A DNA stretch of 64,000 nucleotides, from the NCBI RefSeq assembly GCF_003263515.1, contig NZ_JYDE01000021.1:1-64000 (forward strand), in the 5' to 3' direction. Source of the stretch: Rahnella inusitata. Lineage in GTDB: Bacteria; Pseudomonadota; Gammaproteobacteria; Enterobacterales; Enterobacteriaceae. A program made the translations under genes and the position numbers. The notes under the pieces are model-generated. The model searched no databases, was not told the DNA's origin, and worked only from the letters and a program-made list of their open reading frames with translations. Shown in pieces: positions 50,769-59,494 of this stretch (within the stretch, counting starts at the first letter, position 1; each line of letters opens with the position of its first letter).

Positions 50769-52130
50769 TTATTTACCTTCGCGCTTTATCGTCATGGGAT
50801 ACACCGTGTCGCCGTTGTAGCGGCCCTGACACACGGCAGCGCCGGTCGCGCCCTGGGTACAGCTGATTTCCGGCATCTGATAGCGGGAACCGTCGCTGCA
50901 TTTCGCGCGGTAACGGCTGTTGATCACCAGATTGCCCGACTGCATCAGCCCGGCATTGATCGCTGCGCGACAGGTAATTCCTGCGCCGTAGCTGATTTTC
51001 ACCGTACCCTGACCTTCTTTAATTTGATAACGCAGCACCGGTGGCTTGCCAGTCACCGGATCTTTGATATCCACGATCACATTCCAGTTACCGTTGAGGA
51101 ATTTCGTCGAGCCGATTTTCACGGCGTCCGGTGGCATGACCAGCGCGTTTTTGCTGACAGGTGCCGGTACGGGAGCCGGTTCTGCAACAACCGGATTTTT
51201 CTCGGCTTCGGCGACCGGTTCTGGCGAAGGCACGACCACGGCCGCAGGCGCAACCGGCAACGGAGCTGCTTTCGGGGCTTCCACCACCGGTGAGAGTGTT
51301 TCTGGTGTTTTGACTTCAGGCTCGGCTGCAATCGCTTTCGGTGCGATAACTTCCGGCTCCGGTTTCGGCAGAGCCTTCGCGACGACAGGCTGCGGCGCAG
51401 GTGTGCGCGAATACATCCAGGCAGCGGCAGAACCGGCTAACACCAGCGCGACCACCGGTAACGCCCACAGCAGCGGCGAGACTTTACGGCGAACGACGGC
51501 GGGTTTCGGTTCAGGGATGTCCTGCTCAGCGGCGCGGGCTTCGATGGTTTTCACCACGCGAACCGGCTCGGCTGGCGGTGTAACCGGCGTTTCCACCGGC
51601 ACGGGTTCTGCGGTCATGGTGAACGCTGGCAGCGGTTCTTCGGCTTTCAGGGTCTCGCGCAGGCAGGCGAACGCATCGGTATTGCTGCTGTTATCCAGGC
51701 TGACAAAGCCCCAGAACGTCAGTACAGGCTGGCCGCCGACCAGATAGACATGATTTTGATCCGGGAAGCGAAAGGCTTTTTCGAGTAACGCGCCGAAAAA
51801 CTGTAAGGCCGATTTTTCCGAGGCTTTGGCCGCGCTGCTAATTTGCGCGACGCCGTCGAGGCAGTTTTCCAGATGACGCAGTGCCGACGCACGCGCCGCA
51901 TCCGTCGCCGCTGCCCAGGAAATCACTTTGCCTTCGCGGGGAGAGTACCAGTCGAGACGATCGCCCGATTCATTAAGTTGTGGAATAGCCAGACAATCGG
52001 CAATCGACGGTTGTTTACGCAGGCGTAAGGTTTCCCGTAATTGCAGGGCCGATGCATAAACCGGTTGCCCGTTTTCGCCCAGCGCAAGGATGTCGTTGAG
52101 ACTGCCACTGCGTAAAAATGATTTTGCCAC
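50769..52130 (-). CDS. srfA: SrfA-family virulence factor, membrane-anchored
   Basis: About 453 residues from GTG 52130 (MAKSFLRSGSLNDILALG); an in-frame ATG at 52187 adds 19 residues but lacks a ribosome binding site. The N-terminal cytoplasmic domain (about 1-200) is followed by a Pro/Val-rich segment, one transmembrane helix (SPLLWALPVVALVLAGSAAA, near 225) and a long Pro/Ala/Glu periplasmic linker. The C-terminal domain carries Cys pairs (ITCRAAINAG, YRAKCSDGSRY, ISCTQGATGAAVCQ). It could anchor SrfB and SrfC at the inner membrane and reach through the periplasm. First gene of the operon. Confidence 0.82.
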   Translation of the reverse strand: MAKSFLRSGSLNDILALGENGQPVYASALQLRETLRLRKQPSIADCLAIPQLNESGDRLDWYSPREGKVISWAAATDAARASALRHLENCLDGVAQISSAAKASEKSALQFFGALLEKAFRFPDQNHVYLVGGQPVLTFWGFVSLDNSSNTDAFACLRETLKAEEPLPAFTMTAEPVPVETPVTPPAEPVRVVKTIEARAAEQDIPEPKPAVVRRKVSPLLWALPVVALVLAGSAAAWMYSRTPAPQPVVAKALPKPEPEVIAPKAIAAEPEVKTPETLSPVVEAPKAAPLPVAPAAVVVPSPEPVAEAEKNPVVAEPAPVPAPVSKNALVMPPDAVKIGSTKFLNGNWNVIVDIKDPVTGKPPVLRYQIKEGQGTVKISYGAGITCRAAINAGLMQSGNLVINSRYRAKCSDGSRYQMPEISCTQGATGAAVCQGRYNGDTVYPMTIKREGK

Positions 52131-52335
52131 GCCTGAGTAACCCTTGTTGGTTTTGGTCTGCAAAAAGTGCACATAGAAAAGGTGCATGATGCGAGCATTC
52201 TGAGTGATTTAAGGGAAATCAAACGGCGGAATAAGCGGTTAAAAGGGTGGCTGTTTGTGGCGTGGGGAAGGGAATACAGGATGACGGAATCAATACCGTC
52301 ATCCAGAGTTGGATCAGAAACGCCTGCGCGTCATA

Positions 52336-52743
52336 TTAAAAATGAAAACTATCGTAGAGATGGCGTTCAATGTCGGTCAATTTATTACGATCATAATTGC
52401 CGAAAAATAGCGGACCACCGAGCGCATTTACCACGACGCCGCTGGCCGTGATTGCTGCAGATTTATAATCACCGGCTTTTATCGCACTCACGGTATCACG
52501 TGAGAAAACCCTGGCTTCTGAAAGGGATGCCGAGGTTTCAAAAAGTCTGCCTTCCGCAACTGCATTAATGTTTTGCGAAATACTCCGATAGGCTTGCTCA
52601 GAGATCCCCACGTTAGCTTCACGCAACATTCTATTAACACAGTAAACTGCCTGAGCGTAAATTGAGAACCGATTACTTTGCAGTATTTTTTGTTCCAGCT
52701 CGACTCTGCGCAGAAGTCCCTGACGTTGGTCACCGTATGGCAT
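52336..52743 (-). CDS. Hypothetical protein upstream of srfABC
   Basis: 135 residues with a good AAGGAG signal nine bases before the ATG. Mostly helical (RRVELEQKILQSNRFSIYAQ, ISQNINAVAEGRLFETSASL); a Gly/Val/Ala stretch near the C-terminus (SAAITASGVVVNALGGPLFF) could insert in or associate with a membrane. Same strand as srfABC, about 200 bp ahead, in AT-rich DNA. No family recognised. Confidence 0.65.
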   Translation of the reverse strand: MPYGDQRQGLLRRVELEQKILQSNRFSIYAQAVYCVNRMLREANVGISEQAYRSISQNINAVAEGRLFETSASLSEARVFSRDTVSAIKAGDYKSAAITASGVVVNALGGPLFFGNYDRNKLTDIERHLYDSFHF

Positions 52744-53010
52744 AATTATCCACTCCTTGTAGAATTATTTTAAATCAAATTCAAAACATTTATTGATGTT
52801 GAGGTAAATGACTCAACATCAATCCATGATAATCGCAGGAGAATTTACGCAGCGAAGAAAAATCAAAAAACGAGAAGGTACACACAATATTTATGATTAT
52901 TAACTCATTGAAATATAGGATCATTTGCGCGAAGAATGAATCTTAGAGGTTTATATAACTCTAATCAATAATTCAACCTCAGTTCATATTAGGTTCATCC
53001 TTTACCCCTT

Positions 53011-54456
53011 TTAGTATTTACCCGACACGGTTGCCCCCGCATCCGGTTTTAATCGCAACATATCCAGCCAGCCAATCAACGTCAGCAGGGCGATCACCAC
53101 AAACGCGATTTTAAAACTCATGCCTGGCACGGCCTGCCATTGCATATAATTCACCAGTTGCTCCCCGAGCCGCGTACCCAACGCGCCCACCGTAATACCC
53201 AGCCCCACTGAGAGTTGCAGGACCGTGCTGAACAAGGTGTTGGCGTCGGCCATCTGTTCTGCAGGAACGTCCGAGAAGGCCAGTGTGCTGATGCCGGTAA
53301 ACTGCATCGAACGGCTCAGACCGCCGAGGAACAGCAACAGCATCACCAGCCAGTCCGGCGTGCCGGGGGTCAGGAAGGCGCAGAACAGCAGTGAGAACAC
53401 GCTTAACAATCCATTTACCACCAGCACAGGCCGGAATCCAAAGCGCCGGATCAATGGCGTAGTCGCTGGCTTCATTGCCAGATTCCCGGCGAAGACCGCC
53501 AGCACCAGCAACCCGGCGTGGAACGGATCCATTCCGAAGCCGACCTGTAACATCAGCGGCAGCAAAAATGGCACGGCGCTGATGGTGACGCGAAACAGCG
53601 AACCGCCGCCCATGCTGACCCGAAAGGTCGGAATGACCAGCGATCCCAGATGCACCATCGGCGCAGAAGCGCGGTACAGGTGTCTTATCGCCAGCACGGA
53701 GACCACCACACCCAGCACCAGCAACAGCGTGGCCGTCACCCACAGAACGTGGTCCTGGCTTAACAACTCGAGACCTGTAACCAGCGACAGCATTGCTACG
53801 CCGGTCAGCACAAATCCCCGCTTATCAAAATGCTTTGGCTCCGCCGGACGTGCCTGCGGGAAAAGCCGCCACGCCAGGATCATCGCAATAATTCCCAGCG
53901 GAACGTTGATGTAGAAAATCCAGTGCCACGATGCGTAATGGGTGATAAATCCGCCCAGCGGCGGCCCGAGGATCGGTGCGACCAGCGCGGGCCAGGTGAG
54001 TGTGGCGATGGCTTTAATCAGCTGAGGTTTGGGCGTGGTTTTCAGCACGGTCAGACGCCCGACGGGCACCATCAGTGCGCCGCCGATCCCCTGAATAATG
54101 CGTAAAATGATAAATTCGCTGACGCTTGACGCCATCGCACAGAACAGGGAGGCCAGCGTGAACACGCCGAGCGCGAAGGTAAACACGTTACGCGCTCCGA
54201 ACCGCTCCGCCGCCCAGCCGCTGGCTGGGATCAGCACCGCCAGTGTCAGCATGTAAGCACTCATCCCGGCATTAAGATCTACCGCCGAAACGCCAAACGA
54301 CAACGCCATCTGCGGCAGCGCGGTGGCGATCACCGTGCCATCAATAAACTCCATAAAGAAAGCGGCGGCGACCAGTAAGGCAATAACGGAGATCCCTGAA
54401 TGTGCGGCACTTTCCTTCGACGGATGTTCTGCGACATCCGGTTTACTCTGGCTCAT
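53011..54456 (-). CDS. MFS drug transporter, DHA2 family (EmrB-like)
   Basis: 481 residues with about fourteen membrane segments. Motif A variant WAAERFGARNVFTFALG, the DHA2 helix-1 signature FFMEFIDGTVIATALPQMA and helix-5 motif C region LVAPILGPPLGGFITHY are present. Start ATG 54456 (MSQSKPDVAEH). No membrane-fusion partner lies nearby, so it acts alone or with a distant EmrA-like protein. Exports toxic organics by proton exchange; substrate unknown. Confidence 0.88.
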   Translation of the reverse strand: MSQSKPDVAEHPSKESAAHSGISVIALLVAAAFFMEFIDGTVIATALPQMALSFGVSAVDLNAGMSAYMLTLAVLIPASGWAAERFGARNVFTFALGVFTLASLFCAMASSVSEFIILRIIQGIGGALMVPVGRLTVLKTTPKPQLIKAIATLTWPALVAPILGPPLGGFITHYASWHWIFYINVPLGIIAMILAWRLFPQARPAEPKHFDKRGFVLTGVAMLSLVTGLELLSQDHVLWVTATLLLVLGVVVSVLAIRHLYRASAPMVHLGSLVIPTFRVSMGGGSLFRVTISAVPFLLPLMLQVGFGMDPFHAGLLVLAVFAGNLAMKPATTPLIRRFGFRPVLVVNGLLSVFSLLFCAFLTPGTPDWLVMLLLFLGGLSRSMQFTGISTLAFSDVPAEQMADANTLFSTVLQLSVGLGITVGALGTRLGEQLVNYMQWQAVPGMSFKIAFVVIALLTLIGWLDMLRLKPDAGATVSGKY

Positions 54457-54757
54457 GGTGTCTGTCCTGAAAAACAGCAAAATGAAAAGTTAGATGATAA
54501 GTAGTCAACCTATCACACACCTTTGGCCGGGTTATAGATCAGGGGAGGGGCAAAAAGAGCGGTTTGCCAAAATTGCCTCTCAGGACGCTGGACAGAGCTG
54601 CTCAGACTTTGGGGTTTTCCTGAATAACAAAGCAAGAAAAAGAGGGTTCTGAATCATCGGGTTTAACTACACTGATTTGCGGGATTGAGAACCGTGAATG
54701 CTGTCATCATGCCGTCAAAAAAATAATGCTTCAGCCAATGTTTAACAGGGGAACAGA
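54457..54757. other. Divergent promoter region, nothing further seen
   Basis: 301 bp between the DHA2 pump and the EamA transporter. AGGGGAAC before 54758 is a ribosome binding site. No operator or ORF could be recognised. Confidence 0.5.
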
Positions 54758-55678
54758 ATGAAAAGTGGTGATTATGGCCGTTTGTTATTGCTGGCGGCGA
54801 TCTGGGGCGGCAGTTTTTTATTTATGCGCATCGCCGCACCGGCTTTCGGGGCGATTAATACGGCGTTTCTGCGGGTACTGTTCGGGTTTATCGGCCTGGC
54901 GGTGATCCTGACCGTGCTCAGAACGCCGCGTGATTATCAGCAAAAATTCGGCAGTTCGCTGCTGCTCGGGGTGATCAACTCCGGTCTGCCTTTTCTGATG
55001 TATTGTCTGGCGGCGCGCTGGTTACCCGCCGGATACTCGGCGATCCTTAACGCCACTACGCCACTGATGGGCGTGGTTATCGGCGGTCTGTTTTTCCAGG
55101 AAGCGGTGACGCTTAAAAAAGCGCTTGGCGTCCTGCTCGGGCTGCTGGGGATTACGCTGTTGACCACCACCGGCAGCGCCGGGTCGCTGACACATTTACT
55201 GGCGGGTGTGATCGCCTGTCTGGTGGCGACCGGGTGTTATGCGATTGCCGGATTTCTGACCCGCCGCTGGATAACCGAACGCGGCGGTCTGGATCCCAAA
55301 CTGGTGGCGACCGGCAGCCAGCTTGGCGCGACACTGTTCCTGCTGCCGTTCTTCCTCTATACCTCGGCGACTGAAGCCCCGGTGATGTGGGCGCAACCGC
55401 TGATCTGGCTTTGCGTGCTGGCGGTGGGTTTCGTCTGTACGGCATGGGCGTACATTCTGTATTTCCGGCTGATAGCCGATATCGGCCCGCTGCGCACCAT
55501 GACCGTCACGTTTCTCATTCCGCCGTTCGGTATTTTGTGGGGATATCTGCTGCTGAACGAAACGCTGTCGGAAGGATTTTTTGCCGGTGGGGTGCTGATC
55601 TGTCTGGCGGTATGGCTAGTGCTGAGTCCGGGGAGGAAAATAGTAAGGGAAAGCAAAATTGCGCCTGAAACAAAATAA
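54758..55678 (+). CDS. DMT/EamA family transporter
   Basis: 306 residues, two EamA repeats of five helices each (LAAIWGGSFLFMRIAAPAFG opens the first; LAGVIACLVATGCYAIAGFL the second). GYSAILNATTPLMGVVIGGL and GPLRTMTVTFLIPPFGILWG are the conserved ends of each half. Likely an amino-acid or metabolite exporter (RhtA/YdcZ relatives). Monocistronic. Confidence 0.88.
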   Translation: MKSGDYGRLLLLAAIWGGSFLFMRIAAPAFGAINTAFLRVLFGFIGLAVILTVLRTPRDYQQKFGSSLLLGVINSGLPFLMYCLAARWLPAGYSAILNATTPLMGVVIGGLFFQEAVTLKKALGVLLGLLGITLLTTTGSAGSLTHLLAGVIACLVATGCYAIAGFLTRRWITERGGLDPKLVATGSQLGATLFLLPFFLYTSATEAPVMWAQPLIWLCVLAVGFVCTAWAYILYFRLIADIGPLRTMTVTFLIPPFGILWGYLLLNETLSEGFFAGGVLICLAVWLVLSPGRKIVRESKIAPETK

Positions 55679-55689
55679 ACTCAGGCGCA
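55660..55689. terminator. Hairpin shared by convergent genes
   Basis: TGCGCCTGA (55660-55668) pairs with TCAGGCGCA (55681-55689); the EamA stop codon lies in the loop. On the minus strand it is followed by ATTTTG, so it probably ends the LVIVD gene transcript. Confidence 0.65.
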
Positions 55690-55698
55690 GTCTCAGCG

Positions 55699-56946
55699 CT
55701 AACCCAGATACTCAATAATCGACAGACCGCCGTTGTAATCGGTGCTGTAGATAATGCCCTGTGCATCGACAAACACGTCGCAGGACTGGATCACCTGCGG
55801 GCGGCCAGGGCGTTTATCGACCATTCTTTCTGGCGCGGCGGGCACCAGCGCGCCGGTTTCTTTTGGCTGATACGGGTTGCTGATGTCGTAGGCTCGCACG
55901 CCTGCATTCTGGTAGGTGGCGAAAATCAGCGTTGAGCTGATGAAGCTGCCTGGCCGGTTTTCGTGCAGATTGTGCGGGCCGAAGTGCGCGCCTTTACTGA
56001 CGTAATCCCGCTCATCCGGCTGCGGGAAGGTGGAAATACTCACCGGATTCGACGGCTCCCGCACGTCGAACAGCCAGATCAGCTTTTCGCCGTCTTCCTG
56101 ATTGTCGAGCACTGCTTCGTCCAGCACTACCAGCAAATCCCGGTCCGGTAACGGCAGCGCGGTGTGCGTGCCGCCACCAAAAGGCGGGCTCCAGTTGCGG
56201 TGCGAAATCAGCTGCGGCGAGGTGCGGTCCTTGATATCCAGCAACGTCAGGCCACCGTCACGCCAGCTGGCGTAGGCGGTGTCACCGCTGATGATCGCGT
56301 GATGCAGCGCGTAGCGTTTGCCTTCCGGCCAGTCCGGCGTTTCGCCTCCTGCGGTATGCATGCCCGGCAGCCACCAGCGTCCGGCGACCTGCGGATTGCG
56401 CGGGTCGGCCAGATCAATGGTGAGGAAGATATAATCACTGTAACCGTCAATCAGCGCTGAAACATACGCCCAGCGCCCACCGACGTACCAGATGCGGTGA
56501 ACGCCGATGCCTTCCAGCCCAAGGAATCCTATCTCCTTCGGGTGATCGGGCGTAGAAATATCGAAAATGCGCACCCCGGCGCTCCAGCCGCGCTGTTGTG
56601 AGCCTTGTACCGTCTCGCTGACCGAGCGGGTGTAATAGACCTTTTCATCGGCGAAACGTACGTCGGCGAACAAATCACGGGCGTTAATCACCAGCAGCAG
56701 ATCATCGTGCGCCTGCAAATGCACGTTCCAGGTGCCCGGCGGGGCGGCGACGAAACCGGCAGGGCGCGGGTTTTTCGGATCGCGCACATCCACGATAGAA
56801 AACCCCTGCGACACCATATGGCCGATATACGCGTAGCCGCGATGAACCATAACCTGCACGCCGTCAGGTTTGCCGCCCTGATCGCTGTGGCCAATCAGCC
56901 GCATATTGCGGCTGTACTCCGGTTGGGGAAGAGAATGGGTTGTCAT
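55699..56946 (-). CDS. LVIVD-repeat beta-propeller protein
   Basis: 415 residues of repeated blades built on FSIVDVRDPKNPRPAGFVA, VRIFDISTPDHPKEIGFLG, LTLLDIKDRTSPQLI and VRAYDISNPYQPKETGALV, the LVIVD repeat. Cytoplasmic or export-independent since no signal peptide is visible. It starts 11 bp after the sugar-binding-protein gene, so they form an operon; it might be an accessory enzyme or lectin for the same ligand. Function unknown. Confidence 0.82.
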   Translation of the reverse strand: MTTHSLPQPEYSRNMRLIGHSDQGGKPDGVQVMVHRGYAYIGHMVSQGFSIVDVRDPKNPRPAGFVAAPPGTWNVHLQAHDDLLLVINARDLFADVRFADEKVYYTRSVSETVQGSQQRGWSAGVRIFDISTPDHPKEIGFLGLEGIGVHRIWYVGGRWAYVSALIDGYSDYIFLTIDLADPRNPQVAGRWWLPGMHTAGGETPDWPEGKRYALHHAIISGDTAYASWRDGGLTLLDIKDRTSPQLISHRNWSPPFGGGTHTALPLPDRDLLVVLDEAVLDNQEDGEKLIWLFDVREPSNPVSISTFPQPDERDYVSKGAHFGPHNLHENRPGSFISSTLIFATYQNAGVRAYDISNPYQPKETGALVPAAPERMVDKRPGRPQVIQSCDVFVDAQGIIYSTDYNGGLSIIEYLG

Positions 56947-56957
56947 GGCGTGGCCTG

Positions 56958-58022
56958 TTATTTGTGTTTGGCTTCAAGCGTGGCGAACCACGGTGCGATA
57001 AAGTCATCGGATTTGCCCCAGCCAGGAATGACTTTAGCCAGTGAAGCCACGTTAACGGCATCCGGATTGCTGGCCAGCAGGGCTTGCGGGATGGCTGCCG
57101 CTTTGAATTCATAAGTAGCAGGCGTTTTCTCACCGGCAATTTTGTTAGCGACCAGACGCAGGTTTACTGCGCCGATAAGTTTCGGATCCACCGCCACGCT
57201 GACTTTCCATGGGCTTTGCGGCGCGCGCATCAGCGCCAGATCCTGATTGGAAATATCAATGCTGTAGAGTTTGATCTCAGTACGGCCATTCTCCTGCAAG
57301 GCTTTGTACGCGCCCTGACTGAAGGCGTCCCAGGTTCCCCAGATAGCGTCGATTTTGCCTTTCGGATACTTCGCGAGGATCGCGCCGACTTTATTCGCTG
57401 TATCGCCCTGCACATCCGAAGAGACCGCGCCGATAGATTCCAGTTCATGAATGCCCGGCTGATCCTGCAACAGTTTTTTGTACTGCGTCTGGCGGCGTTC
57501 CATCGGCGGGAAACCGGCGACCCATAATTTGACGATGTTGGCTTTGCCGTTGAAATCTTTCACCAGTTGGCCGAATGAGAGATCGGTCAGCGACGCGTCA
57601 TCCTGCTGGGTGACGGTCACGCCGGGGATTTCACCGTTAACGGCGGTATCAAACACCGACACTGCGATGCCGCTGGCGGTGATGCGTTTAACCAGCTCGG
57701 TGGAATAAGGGTCACGTCCCTGAGACAAAATAATGCCGTCGTATTTCTGGCTGATGGCCTGATTCACGAAATCCTGAAACTTTGCATCGTCGCCGTTACT
57801 GAGGAAAGTGCTGACCTGAAAGCCCAGCTTGCGACCTTCTGAAATGGCACCGGAGATAAACTGCGTGGTGTTGTCATCCGAGCCCAGATTGCGGATCACC
57901 GCAATACGAATCGGCCCTTTATGATCGGCAATCGCTTTCGGCACGGCTGCTGAATCAGCAGCAAAAGACGGGAAGACGGAGAACAAACTTAACGCCAGCA
58001 GTGAGGTGGAGAGCAGTTTCAT
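56958..58022 (-). CDS. Periplasmic sugar-binding protein (type 1, orphan)
   Basis: 354 residues. Signal peptide LLSTSLLALSLFSVFPSFAA; the mature part is a two-lobed periplasmic-binding fold (IRIAVIRNLGSDDNTTQFIS, YDGIILSQGRDPYSTELVK, IDAIWGTWDAFSQGAYKALQ) similar to ribose/xylose-binding proteins. No ABC permease or ATPase gene lies next to it; instead the operon continues with an LVIVD protein. It may serve a distant transporter or a signalling system. Confidence 0.85.
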   Translation of the reverse strand: MKLLSTSLLALSLFSVFPSFAADSAAVPKAIADHKGPIRIAVIRNLGSDDNTTQFISGAISEGRKLGFQVSTFLSNGDDAKFQDFVNQAISQKYDGIILSQGRDPYSTELVKRITASGIAVSVFDTAVNGEIPGVTVTQQDDASLTDLSFGQLVKDFNGKANIVKLWVAGFPPMERRQTQYKKLLQDQPGIHELESIGAVSSDVQGDTANKVGAILAKYPKGKIDAIWGTWDAFSQGAYKALQENGRTEIKLYSIDISNQDLALMRAPQSPWKVSVAVDPKLIGAVNLRLVANKIAGEKTPATYEFKAAAIPQALLASNPDAVNVASLAKVIPGWGKSDDFIAPWFATLEAKHK

Positions 58023-58242
58023 TTCTATTACCCTGTGTGGTTAATCATCATTAAAGCGGGAAGACAATTCATCTGAGCTTTTGAGCAAGCTTTTTTGTGG
58101 GTTAATGAATTGATTGCCCGAGTTTTGATGACGGCGTCACGCTTGGCAACGAACTAAAACGTATAAGTTAATGCCAAAGAGTATTAGCCATCCGGATGTC
58201 CGGGCGTAGGATGGTAACAGCTTCTATATTAAGGAATTCCCG

Positions 58243-59325
58243 ATGAGTGATACTGATATCCGTGTGGTAACCGGCCCCGCCAACTATTTTTCTTTCCCAG
58301 GTGCGATTGACCGTCTGGGCGATTTTTACACGCCTGAGCAACTGGATAAGGCGTTGTGGATTTACGGTGAGCGGGCGTTAGTCGCCGCTAAGGATTATCT
58401 GCCGGAAGCGTTTACCGCCTCACAGGCAAAGCGTGTGCTGTTCAAGGCGCATTGCAGCGAAACCGAAGTGCAGCGCATTGCCGACATCGGCGGGCGCGAT
58501 CGTCAGGTGGTGATCGGCATCGGTGGCGGCGCAGTGCTGGATACGGCGAAAGTGGTGGCGCGCCGTCTGGGATTACCGGTAGTGGCAGTGCCGACCATCG
58601 CGGCCACCTGCGCCGCGTGGACGCCGCTGTCGGTCTGGTACAACGATGAAGGGCAGGCGCTGCGTTACGAAATTTTCAACGACGCCAATCATCTGGTGCT
58701 GGTCGAGCCGCGCATTATTCTGGCCGCGCCGAAGGAATATCTGCTGGCCGGGATCGGCGACACGCTGGCGAAATGGTATGAAGCGGTGGTGCTCAGCCCG
58801 CAGCCGGAAACGCTGCCGCTGACCGTTCAGCTCGGTCTGAATACCGCGCTGACCATTCGCGACGTGCTGCTCAATCAAAGTGAAGACGCGTTGCAGGCGC
58901 AGGCGGATAAACAACTGACGCAGCCGTTCCTCAACGTGCTTGACGCGATTATCGCCGGTGGCGGTCTGGTCGGCGGACTGGGGGATCGCTATACGCGCAT
59001 CGCCGCCGCGCACTCGGTGCATAACGGCCTGACGGCACTGCCGCAGACCGATGCCTTCCTGCATGGCACCAAAGTGGCGTACGGCATTCTGGTGCAAAGC
59101 GCGTTGCTCAATCAGCCGGAGGTCGTGAGACAGCTGACAGCGCTTTACCGCGTGCTGGATCTGCCAGTGAGCCTGGCGGAACTGAATGTCGATATTCACG
59201 ACGAAAAGCAAATTGCGCGCCTCATTGAACGCACGCTACAGAAAGGGGAATCGATCCATCTGTTGCCGGGCAATCCAAACGCGGAACAGCTGCGTCTGGC
59301 GCTGGAATTTGTCGAAAATAAATGA
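58243..59325 (+). CDS. hcxA: Hydroxycarboxylate dehydrogenase A (YbdH)
   Basis: 360 residues, GldA-like metal-dependent alcohol dehydrogenase fold. IRVVTGPANYFSFPGAID, the NAD loop VVIGIGGGAVLDTAKVVARR and the metal ligands in AGIGDTLAKWYEAVV and AAAHSVHNGLTALPQTDAFL-H match E. coli HcxA (YbdH) closely. HcxA reduces 2-oxoacids such as 2-oxoglutarate and oxaloacetate analogues to hydroxyacids. AAGGAA precedes the ATG. Confidence 0.9.
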   Translation: MSDTDIRVVTGPANYFSFPGAIDRLGDFYTPEQLDKALWIYGERALVAAKDYLPEAFTASQAKRVLFKAHCSETEVQRIADIGGRDRQVVIGIGGGAVLDTAKVVARRLGLPVVAVPTIAATCAAWTPLSVWYNDEGQALRYEIFNDANHLVLVEPRIILAAPKEYLLAGIGDTLAKWYEAVVLSPQPETLPLTVQLGLNTALTIRDVLLNQSEDALQAQADKQLTQPFLNVLDAIIAGGGLVGGLGDRYTRIAAAHSVHNGLTALPQTDAFLHGTKVAYGILVQSALLNQPEVVRQLTALYRVLDLPVSLAELNVDIHDEKQIARLIERTLQKGESIHLLPGNPNAEQLRLALEFVENK

Positions 59326-59376
59326 AGTAAAACCGGCGCGCTGGTCAAAAAATCCGCCGTTTTGTCAGGATAATGT

Positions 59377-59424
59377 AAACGGCAGTTCAACAGGATCCAT
59401 CCAGTCATGGACTGCCGTTTTCTT
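59377..59424 (+). terminator. Terminator of hcxA
   Basis: AAACGGCAGT (59377-59386) and ACTGCCGTTT (59411-59420) with a 24-base loop, then TCTTT. Long loop, but a perfect 10-bp stem. Confidence 0.75.
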
Positions 59425-59494
59425 TAACAGAGCGTTGTAAAGTTGTTTAAAAATCGGGTGATACCGTGAATATTTCAGGCAGCGGAAATCATTC

